Source: Chitinophagaceae bacterium (GTDB lineage Bacteria > Bacteroidota > Bacteroidia > Chitinophagales > Chitinophagaceae). From it: DNA of 64,000 nt. Under the pieces are notes generated by a model that was not told where the DNA came from, did no database searches, and saw nothing but the letters and a program-made list of their open reading frames with translations. The stretch lies in the NCBI GenBank assembly GCA_016786885.1, contig JAEUVO010000033.1, positions 1 to 64,000 on the forward strand, given 5' to 3'. The position numbers and the translations under genes were made by a program. Shown here piece by piece: positions 42,214-48,776 of this stretch; the first letter of the stretch is position 1, and every line of letters begins with the position of its first letter.

Positions 42214-42960
42214 ATGAAAGCACTATTGATAGACGATGAAAGCACCCAGCGGAATGCAGTGAAGCTATTACTAAGATCTTTCTGCTCTTCAGTGAAAGAT
42301 ATTGAGGAGGCTAATGGAATTAAGCAAGGACTTTCCATGATCCAGGATTTCAGGCCGGATATTGTATTCCTTGATGTTGAATTAGGAGATGGTACCGGCT
42401 TCGACCTGATGAAACAAGTAACTGATCCTGAGTTTCAACTCATATTCATTACTGCTCATAATAAGTATGCTATTAACGCCTTTCAGTTCAGTGCAATTGA
42501 TTACTTATTAAAACCGGTTGATCCGGATGCATTACAAAAAGCAGTGGGGAAGGCGACCACCAATATCAGGAATAGTAGCCTGAAGGAACAGCTCAAGGTT
42601 CTGCTGCAGCAACTGGCAGGCATTCAGAACCAGGACCGCAAAATAGTGTTGAAAGATATCGATAATACTTATTTTATTAAAGTGTCTGATGTATTGTATT
42701 GTGAAGCCGCCGGCTCTTATACAAAGTTTTATTTTACTAATAACCAGCCAATTCTTGTTTCTAAAAACCTGAAAGAATATGAAGAAATCCTGGAAGGCCT
42801 TGGCTTTTTAAGAACACATCATTCTTATCTGGCTAATCCTGACAAAATAAAATTGTTTGACAAAACAGATGGCGGTCTTTTAATTCTTGAAGGAGGTCTG
42901 TCAATTCCCGTGTCACAGCGAAAAAAAGATTTTGTGATGCAAGTGCTTGAAAACAGATAA
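42214..42960 (+). CDS. LytTR-family response regulator
   Basis: 248 residues. Receiver domain (1-120): acidic pocket LLIDDEST, phospho-acceptor Asp54 in DIVFLDVELGDGTG, the Thr/Lys switch residues in IFITAHNKYAIN and DYLLKPVDP. A linker leads to a LytTR DNA-binding domain (about 140-245): IKVSDVLYCEAAGSYTKFYF, LVSKNLKEYEEIL, FLRTHHSYLANPDKI, and the ending ILEGGLSIPVSQRKKDFVMQ. It acts as a transcription regulator when phosphorylated, most likely by the TPR kinase at 38528. Genes of this kind are usually adjacent; here 1.8 kb and an inverted gene lie between. Confidence 0.94.
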   Translation: MKALLIDDESTQRNAVKLLLRSFCSSVKDIEEANGIKQGLSMIQDFRPDIVFLDVELGDGTGFDLMKQVTDPEFQLIFITAHNKYAINAFQFSAIDYLLKPVDPDALQKAVGKATTNIRNSSLKEQLKVLLQQLAGIQNQDRKIVLKDIDNTYFIKVSDVLYCEAAGSYTKFYFTNNQPILVSKNLKEYEEILEGLGFLRTHHSYLANPDKIKLFDKTDGGLLILEGGLSIPVSQRKKDFVMQVLENR

Positions 42961-43004
42961 AGTTATTTTCAATTTTCCCAATCACAGGTTACAGCAAGGA
43001 TTAA

Positions 43005-43039
43005 TCAAACTAAAAATCCCCTCACACGGATGAGGGGAT
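43005..43039 (-). terminator. Terminator of the DUF1573 pair
   Basis: ATCCCCTCA (43016-43024) pairs with TGAGGGGAT (43031-43039) with a 6-nt loop. On the minus strand it is followed by TTTTTAG, so it serves the DUF1573 genes; it may also help end the convergent LytTR gene. Confidence 0.8.
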
Positions 43040-43062
43040 CAATATATAATTATGAAAAACGA

Positions 43063-43503
43063 TTAACCTTTTTTAGGAGTTGGAACTTTAGCTCCTTTCT
43101 CTTTCACATAGATTTCATAAGCCTCAGCAGTTAAGACTTCACCGGTGATCTTCACAGATTTTGTCTGATCTATACCAGCAAATTTGATATACACATCTTT
43201 GTTGATAGGGCCAACAGCGGCGGCATTATATTCTACTTTTAATTTGGCAGTAGTGCCGGGCATAATAGGCTCTACAATTTTTTCAGGAGTAGTGCATCCA
43301 CAGGTAGACCATGAGTTTTCTACTACCACGGCTTTATCACTGATGTTCTTTATTTCAAAGTAATAAAATACAGGAACACCTTGTTTTATTTTACCAAAAT
43401 CATGGTTCTCAGTATTGATCTTTACAGTTTCTTCAATCTTAACCTGGGCAGACATTCCGAGTGTAAAAACGAATGCAGTTGCGAGCAAAAGAATTTTTTT
43501 CAT
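43063..43503 (-). CDS. DUF1573 secreted protein
   Basis: 146 residues with signal peptide MKKILLLATAFVFTLGMSAQ and a single DUF1573 (HYDIN/ASH-like immunoglobulin) domain: HDFGKIKQGVPVFYYFEIKN, then WSTCGCTTPEKIVEPIMPGT (the CGCT core is characteristic) and KVEYNAAAVGPINKDVYIKF. Function unknown; such proteins are envelope-located in Bacteroidota. The next gene upstream (43517) is a second DUF1573 protein, only 13 bases away on the same strand, so they are co-expressed paralogues. Confidence 0.9.
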   Translation of the reverse strand: MKKILLLATAFVFTLGMSAQVKIEETVKINTENHDFGKIKQGVPVFYYFEIKNISDKAVVVENSWSTCGCTTPEKIVEPIMPGTTAKLKVEYNAAAVGPINKDVYIKFAGIDQTKSVKITGEVLTAEAYEIYVKEKGAKVPTPKKG

Positions 43504-43516
43504 GGTTTTTAAATTT

Positions 43517-44008
43517 TTAAAAAGATTGCTTTTTTAATAAATCAACAGATGAATTGGCCGGTGCAGGTCCTTCAGGGGCCTTCCACACGGTACCTTTTAT
43601 TCTAATTTGTTTTGTTTGCGTTGTATTATAGGTAATAGTGATGAATTTATCAAACGGACCTTCTCCGGCTGCATTGAAACCAACTTTAATTTTTGTTGTT
43701 GCTCCGGGAGCAATCGGATCGTGGCTCCATTCCGGGGTGGTGCAGCCGCAACTAGCTTGCACATTGTCCAGCTTCAGGGCCGTTTTACCTGTGTTCACAA
43801 TTTCAAAAGTGTGATAAACAGGTTTGCCTTGTGGTATCTTTCCAAATTCAAACTCAGCTTCCTTTAACTTAATCACATCTTCAACAACAGCTGGTGGTTT
43901 AACGGCTGTTCCATGATTATGCCCATCATTTTCAGAATGGGCAGGTTGTTGTGCAACCAAACTTGTAGCGATCAAAAAAGATAATAGTGATAGGGTATTT
44001 TTCTTCAT
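43517..44008 (-). CDS. DUF1573 secreted protein, second copy
   Basis: 163 residues from the ATG at 44008 (MKKNTLSLLSFLIATSLVAQ signal peptide; a longer frame from 44071 has a hydrophilic lead-in and no signal). The mature N-terminus is His-rich (QQPAHSENDGHNHGTAVKPP). The DUF1573 domain follows: FEFGKIPQGKPVYHTFEIVN-type strand (EFGKIPQGKPVYHTFEIVN), QASCGCTTPEWSHDPIAPG and KVGFNAAGEGPFDKFITI. It ends in a hydrophobic KKQSF. The two copies share the CGCTTPE core and the spacing between the paired strands. A His-rich segment like GHNHG could bind metal; this is inference. Confidence 0.88.
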   Translation of the reverse strand: MKKNTLSLLSFLIATSLVAQQPAHSENDGHNHGTAVKPPAVVEDVIKLKEAEFEFGKIPQGKPVYHTFEIVNTGKTALKLDNVQASCGCTTPEWSHDPIAPGATTKIKVGFNAAGEGPFDKFITITYNTTQTKQIRIKGTVWKAPEGPAPANSSVDLLKKQSF

Positions 44009-44120
44009 AATGAAGCTTTTAGCGACATCAAATTTACGGGAAAGATGGCATATTACATAGCGGGGTTGCAAGGGTTAGCACCTATTTTTTAACAGGGGAA
44101 TTAGGCGCAGTCATTCTCCC

Positions 44121-44128
44121 TATTTTTG
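44121..44128 (+). promoter_or_regulatory. Candidate -7 box of the fused E1 gene
   Basis: TATTTTTG followed by CG matches TAnnTTTG and ends 4 nt before the ATG at 44133, implying a leaderless transcript or a downstream start (ATG at 44154 or 44157). Confidence 0.5.
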
Positions 44129-44132
44129 CGAT

Positions 44133-46526
44133 ATGGAAAATACTAACCCCGATATGATGACCGAAGCCGGTAAATTGTCATTTGACAGGTTTAGGGATGA
44201 AGTATTAAAGGATTTCCGTACCGCTTGCATAAGCAGGGAAACCAGCTTGTTAGGCAGAAAAGAAGTGCTGGGTGGAAAAGCCAAATTCGGCATTTTCGGT
44301 GATGGTAAGGAAGTGGCACAAGTGGCCATGGCAAAATTTTTTCTGGCAGGTGATTTTCGTAGCGGGTATTACCGTGACCAGACCTTTATGTTTGCAGCCG
44401 GATTGGCTACTGTTGAGCAGGTTTTTGCACAGCTATATGCTGATCCTGATGCTGGCCGGGAACCCTTCAGTGCGGGCCGCCAGATGAATTGCCATTTTGC
44501 CACCAGGATGGTGAATGAAGATGGGGAGTGGCTTGACCTGGCAAATGCTAAAAATATTTCGAGTGATATTGCCCCCACTGCGGGACAGATGCCAAGGGCA
44601 TTAGGCCTGGCTTTTGCATCAAGGGCATTCAGAAATATTGAACAATTAAAACAATTCAGGAATTTATCATTCAATGGTAACGAAGTGTGTTTTGCCACAA
44701 TTGGGGATGCCTCTACCAGCGAAGGTCATTTCTGGGAGACGATCAATGCTGCAGGTGTTTTACAGGTGCCTCTCGCAGTTTTTGTATGGGATGATGGCTA
44801 TGGTATTTCTGTTCCTAAGAAGTATCAAACTACAAAAGCCTCAGTATCGGATGCGTTGAGTGGGATACAAAAAACAGAAGAGTCAAATGGATTTAATATT
44901 TACAAAGTAAAAGGATGGGATTATGCAGGGATGTGTGAAGTGTTTGAAGAGGGTATCCGGTTAGCAAGGGAAACGCATACACCTGTGCTGTTTCATGTGG
45001 AGGAAATTACACAGCCACAGGGGCATTCCACGTCAGGCAGTCATGAAAGATATAAAAGCCCGGAACGTTTGGACTGGGAAAGAGAGTGGGATGGTATAAA
45101 AAAAATGAAAGAATGGATCGTTGCTAATGCGCTGGCAGAAGAAAGTGAGTTGGATGAGATCATAGAAAAGGCAAAAGAATATGTTCGGGAAAGCAAAGCA
45201 TCTGCCTGGGCTAAATTTATCACTCCTGTAAAAAAGCAAGTGGCGAGGACCACAGATCTTATCCATGCGATGGCTAATGCTTTGCCAGAGCATACGACTG
45301 AGTTGCAAAAAATTGCAGTCGAAATATCAGCCAACCGGGAACCATTGAGGCGAGATGTATTGAAAGCTTTGAATCATGCCTTGAATATTGCAGGCAGTGC
45401 TGATGCAGCTTTTTGGACAAAAGATTATTACAATGATCTGCTCCAGGAAAATAAAAAACTTTATAACACACATCTGTATAATGAGGGCCCGAGGAGTGCT
45501 CTGAATGTGCATGAAGTGAAAGCTGTTATTGAAGCTGATGCACCAATGCTTAATGGCTTTGAGATATTGAACAGATTTTTTGATGAACTGTTTACAGCAA
45601 ACCCAAAAGTGGTGGCTTTTGGTGAGGATCTTGGCTATATAGGTGATGTGAACCAGGGTTTTAGCGGATTACAGCAAAAACATGGCAACGAAAGGATTTT
45701 CGATACCGGCATCAGGGAATTAACTATTATGGGTCAGGGAATAGGTCTTGCATTGCGTGGGCTAAGACCAATTGCCGAAATACAATACCTGGATTATCTG
45801 TTGTATGGCTTGCAGCCATTAAGTGATGATGTTGCAACGCTGCATTACAGAACGGCAGGTCAGCAAAGCTGTCCACTGATTGTAAGAACGAGAGGACATA
45901 GACTTGAAGGCATCTGGCATAGTGGTTCTCCTATGGGTATGGTGATCAATGCGCTTCGCGGTATGTATGTATGTGTGCCAAGAAATATGACACAAGCTGC
46001 AGGTATGTATAATACATTGCTGAAGAGTAATGATCCCGGTATTGTAATTGAATGCTTGAATGGTTACCGGTTAAAGGAAAAATTACCATCTAACCTGCTG
46101 GAGTTTACTGTACCACTAGGTATCCCTGAAATAATAAAAGAAGGTACAGATATCACTGTCGTATCATATGGCTCAACGCTGCGTATCATACATGATGCAG
46201 TAAATATGCTGGAAGCACAGGGTATCAGCTGTGAGATTGTGGATATACAGACCCTACTGCCATTCGATATAAATCACCTGATTCTTGATTCTCTCAAAAA
46301 AACAAACCGTATTGTATTTATTGATGAAGATGTGCCAGGCGGTGCTGCTGCATACATGTTCAACAAAGTCATGGAAGAGCAGGGCGGTTATAAATACCTG
46401 GATGTGGCGCCTCGTACTATTACCGGCAAAGCCCATCGCCCCGCTTATGGCAGCGATGGTGATTATTTCAGTAAACCAAATGCAGAAGAAATTGAAGCGG
46501 TGATCAGGCAAATGATGGCAGAATAG
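44133..46526 (+). CDS. Branched-chain 2-oxo acid dehydrogenase E1, fused alpha-beta
   Basis: 797 residues joining both E1 subunits, the thiamine-diphosphate-dependent decarboxylase of 2-oxoisovalerate and related acids. The alpha part (about 1-380) has GRKEVLGGKAKFGIFGDGKE, YYRDQTFMFAAGL, the ThDP motif GDASTSEGHFWETINAAG and a long C-terminal helix region; the beta part (about 455-797) starts NGFEILNRFFDELF and contains VVAFGEDLGYIGDVNQGF, ISGLQQKHGN-like FSGLQQKHG, IAEIQYLDYLLYGL and the closing transketolase C-terminal stretch PFDINHLILDSLKKTNRIVFIDE. Fused forms are common in Bacteroidota. No E2 or E3 gene is in the window. It may start at MMTEAG (44154) if transcription begins after the adjacent TATTTTTG box. 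Confidence 0.94.
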   Translation: MENTNPDMMTEAGKLSFDRFRDEVLKDFRTACISRETSLLGRKEVLGGKAKFGIFGDGKEVAQVAMAKFFLAGDFRSGYYRDQTFMFAAGLATVEQVFAQLYADPDAGREPFSAGRQMNCHFATRMVNEDGEWLDLANAKNISSDIAPTAGQMPRALGLAFASRAFRNIEQLKQFRNLSFNGNEVCFATIGDASTSEGHFWETINAAGVLQVPLAVFVWDDGYGISVPKKYQTTKASVSDALSGIQKTEESNGFNIYKVKGWDYAGMCEVFEEGIRLARETHTPVLFHVEEITQPQGHSTSGSHERYKSPERLDWEREWDGIKKMKEWIVANALAEESELDEIIEKAKEYVRESKASAWAKFITPVKKQVARTTDLIHAMANALPEHTTELQKIAVEISANREPLRRDVLKALNHALNIAGSADAAFWTKDYYNDLLQENKKLYNTHLYNEGPRSALNVHEVKAVIEADAPMLNGFEILNRFFDELFTANPKVVAFGEDLGYIGDVNQGFSGLQQKHGNERIFDTGIRELTIMGQGIGLALRGLRPIAEIQYLDYLLYGLQPLSDDVATLHYRTAGQQSCPLIVRTRGHRLEGIWHSGSPMGMVINALRGMYVCVPRNMTQAAGMYNTLLKSNDPGIVIECLNGYRLKEKLPSNLLEFTVPLGIPEIIKEGTDITVVSYGSTLRIIHDAVNMLEAQGISCEIVDIQTLLPFDINHLILDSLKKTNRIVFIDEDVPGGAAAYMFNKVMEEQGGYKYLDVAPRTITGKAHRPAYGSDGDYFSKPNAEEIEAVIRQMMAE

Positions 46527-46581
46527 AAATTAGTTGTACCTTATACAGGCAAATTTATTTTTAACCATCAAACCGTTTATC

Positions 46582-46812
46582 ATGGCCATCGTAAAAGTTA
46601 TAGAAGTAATCGCTTCGTCTGAAAAAAGTTTTGATGATGCCGTAAAACAGGCTGTAAAAGAAACCTCTAAAACTGTTCGCAATATTGACTCTGTGTGGAT
46701 AAAAGATATGAAAGTGCATGTAAAAGCCGGGAAAATAAAATCTTACGGAGTGATCTGCAAGGTTTCATTCCGGATTGATAAAGATAAAAAAGAAAAAGAG
46801 AGCGAAGCATAA
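46582..46812 (+). CDS. Dodecin family flavin-binding protein
   Basis: 76 residues: MAIVKVIEVIASSEKSFDDA start, AVKQAVKETSKTVRNIDSVWIKD (the flavin-stacking tryptophan in the 'V-W' turn), and the closing strand YGVICKVSFRID. Dodecins form hollow twelve-subunit shells that bind FMN or riboflavin and protect the cell from free flavin. The open frame begins at 46534, but the ATG at 46582 matches the family. The C-terminal tail KDKKEKESEA is charged and longer than usual. It lies 55 bases after the E1 gene and is followed by a strong terminator. Confidence 0.92.
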   Translation: MAIVKVIEVIASSEKSFDDAVKQAVKETSKTVRNIDSVWIKDMKVHVKAGKIKSYGVICKVSFRIDKDKKEKESEA

Positions 46813-46840
46813 ATAATCACCGGGGAAATGAATATCTGAT

Positions 46841-46880
46841 AATCCTGTCTTGCTTTATGAAGACAGGATTATTTAATTTT
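46841..46880 (+). terminator. Terminator after dodecin
   Basis: AATCCTGTCTT (46841-46851) and AAGACAGGATT (46860-46870) form a perfect 11-bp stem with an 8-nt loop; ATTTAATTTT follows. Confidence 0.85.
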
Positions 46881-46888
46881 ATAAGACA

Positions 46889-47515
46889 ATGCCTACTCAT
46901 TTTCTGCATATAATAGATATACTGGGTACCATTGCGTTTGCAGTATCAGGTGCTTTCCTGGCTATGGAAAAAAAGCTTGACCCTTTTGGAGTGTTAGTAT
47001 TGTCTTTTGTTACGGCTATTGGTGGAGGCACATTAAGAGATATAATGATAGGTAACTTGCCAGTAAGCTGGTTAAGAAACGAAACAGCTACTATTGTAAT
47101 TTTTTCAGCAGCGGTGGCTACCATGCTGTTTGGCCGTTACCTGAAGCAACTTACCACTACTTTATTTCTTTTTGATGCATTAGGGCTTGGCTTGTTTACA
47201 CTGGTCGGCATCAAACTGGGCATTGAGAAAAATTTCAGCATAGGCATTTGTATCACCTTAGGAACTATAACCGCCTGCTTTGGTGGAGTGGTCCGGGATG
47301 TACTGTTGAATAACATACCACTTTTATTCCGCAAAGAAATATATGCAATGGCCTGTATAACCGGGGGCGCATTTTATTTTCTATTGCGAGAAATGGGTAT
47401 CAACGCTGATCTGGCAACAGTACTTTGTATCCTTATCATTTTTATTATCAGGATAGTAGCCGTTCAATTCAAACTTTTCTTACCTCAATTCTATAATTCA
47501 ACAAACCAACAATGA
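46889..47515 (+). CDS. TRIC-like (UPF0126) membrane channel protein
   Basis: 208 residues with about seven transmembrane helices. Two internal copies of the UPF0126 repeat are visible: IDILGTIAFAVSGAFLAMEK with SFVTAIGGGTLRDIMIGNLP in the first, and LGLGLFTLVGIKLG with ITACFGGVVRDVLLNNIPLLF in the second; the GGGTLRD and GGVVRD pair is characteristic of bacterial TRIC-type trimeric cation channels. The exact ion is unknown. It overlaps the next gene by 4 bases (ATGA), suggesting coupling with the PhzF-family isomerase. Confidence 0.9.
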   Translation: MPTHFLHIIDILGTIAFAVSGAFLAMEKKLDPFGVLVLSFVTAIGGGTLRDIMIGNLPVSWLRNETATIVIFSAAVATMLFGRYLKQLTTTLFLFDALGLGLFTLVGIKLGIEKNFSIGICITLGTITACFGGVVRDVLLNNIPLLFRKEIYAMACITGGAFYFLLREMGINADLATVLCILIIFIIRIVAVQFKLFLPQFYNSTNQQ

Positions 47516-48309
47516 AACTTTCTCTTTACCAGGCAGATGCTTTTACAAATAAATTGTTCGGTGGTAATCCCGCTGCAGTAATACCACTAAAGAAATGGCT
47601 TGATGATGAGCTGATGCAAAAAATTGCTATGGAGAATAACCTCGCAGAAACGGCTTTTTTTGTTCCATCAAGGCAAAAGGAAGCTGACTTTGATATTCGA
47701 TGGTTTACACCCACCCTGGAAATAAATCTTTGCGGGCATGCTACACTGGCTTCTGCCTATGTTATAATAGAAAGATTGAAATGGAAAAGGAAGAAAGTTG
47801 TTTTTAGCTCAAAAAGCGGATTGTTGACAGTCACCAAAGCAAAAAAAATGTTGGAAATGGACTTTCCGTCATGGCGACCTGAAAGAGTATCAGATTATCC
47901 GGCAGAACTTCTTGCTAGCCTTGGCAATCCTGAAATTGCCGGAGTGTATTGTAACAGGGAATATATTGTGGAGTTGATGAATGAAGAGGCTGTAAAAAAA
48001 TGTAATCCCGATTATTCATTAATGAGGAAAGTGAATAAAATGGTAATCATTACCGCTCCTGGTAATGAAGCGGATTTCGTTTCCCGTTTTTTTGCGCCGA
48101 CAGCCGGAATAGATGAGGATCCTGTAACCGGCTCTGCCCATTCACAACTGATACCTTTTTGGAATGAGAAACTAGGTAAAAAGAAAATGAAGGCTAAACA
48201 ACTTTCGCAACGAAGCGGCGATATTTACTGTGAACAAAAAAATGAAAAAAGAGTATTGATGGGTGGAGAATGTGTTTTCTATATGAGGGGAACCATCATA
48301 CTGTCTTAA
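47512..48309 (+). CDS. PhzF-family isomerase
   Basis: 265 residues of the diaminopimelate epimerase-like PhzF fold, enzymes that isomerise small acids by proton transfer. Marks: LYQADAFTNKLFGGNPAAVIPL start, the catalytic glutamate in NNLAETAFFVPS, RWFTPTLEINLCGHATLASAYVI (the 'GHATLA' loop), and the second half FFAPTAGIDEDPVTGSAHSQL with the CPVTGSAH-like region DPVTGSAHSQL. Substrate unknown. The start overlaps the stop of the TRIC gene (ATGA), and its end overlaps the convergent DCC gene by 4 bases. Confidence 0.9.
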   Translation: MKLSLYQADAFTNKLFGGNPAAVIPLKKWLDDELMQKIAMENNLAETAFFVPSRQKEADFDIRWFTPTLEINLCGHATLASAYVIIERLKWKRKKVVFSSKSGLLTVTKAKKMLEMDFPSWRPERVSDYPAELLASLGNPEIAGVYCNREYIVELMNEEAVKKCNPDYSLMRKVNKMVIITAPGNEADFVSRFFAPTAGIDEDPVTGSAHSQLIPFWNEKLGKKKMKAKQLSQRSGDIYCEQKNEKRVLMGGECVFYMRGTIILS

Positions 48310-48707
48310 TCAAGGAATCTTTCTTTAAGTGATGCTGTCGGAACCATACAGGTTTCTTTTCTTCCAAACCATTTGTACCTGTGCCGGGCAAACCATTTAT
48401 ACAGTGGCTGGCTTATGAATGAGGGAACTATAATGAAAATGTACAGTAACCGGGCCGGCCAGTCCAGATATTTGCAAACCCGTATAGCTGCATTGGCATA
48501 GGTATAAGCTTTATTGTTAGTTATTAAAACAATTGTATCCGCTGACAGAGGTACTTTGTATTGCTCAATTAGTTGCCTTGCAGTTTCCGATTGAAGAGGA
48601 GTAAATTTTAATTTTCCCTTTCTGTCATTACGGATAGCAAAATTTACCATGTTGTTACAAAAGTTACACACACCATCAAAAAGCAGAACGGGATTATTAA
48701 TTGCCAC
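48306..48707 (-). CDS. DCC-family thiol-disulfide oxidoreductase (DUF393)
   Basis: 133 residues. The DxLCxxC-type motif reads LLFDGVCNFCNNMVNF (redox pair C-x-x-C), followed by FAIRNDRKGKLKFTPLQSE and the helical VPSFISQPLYKWFARHRYKWFGR. Family members are thought to be thiol-disulfide exchange proteins; substrate unknown. The start is GTG (48705-48707), reading VAINNP; no in-frame ATG is nearby. A TACCTTTG box (minus strand, 48713-48720) ends 5 nt before it, again suggesting a leaderless message. Its 3' end overlaps PhzF by 4 bases, tail to tail. Confidence 0.85.
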   Translation of the reverse strand: MAINNPVLLFDGVCNFCNNMVNFAIRNDRKGKLKFTPLQSETARQLIEQYKVPLSADTIVLITNNKAYTYANAAIRVCKYLDWPARLLYIFIIVPSFISQPLYKWFARHRYKWFGRKETCMVPTASLKERFLD

Positions 48708-48712
48708 GGCAG

Positions 48713-48720
48713 CAAAGGTA
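48713..48720 (-). promoter_or_regulatory. Candidate -7 box of the DCC oxidoreductase
   Basis: Minus strand TACCTTTG followed by C, a perfect TAnnTTTG, ends 5 nt before the GTG start. Confidence 0.5.
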
Positions 48721-48776
48721 CTGACTGGCGGTATTTTCAGGGATTAGTTGTAATTTTTATTCTGAATTCATATTTA

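Noticed and set aside
44154..44160. Start of the fused E1 gene at the MMTEAG methionines
   Set aside because: Possible if the mRNA is leaderless, but the first ATG at 44133 is in frame and close; kept as an alternative, not as the call.
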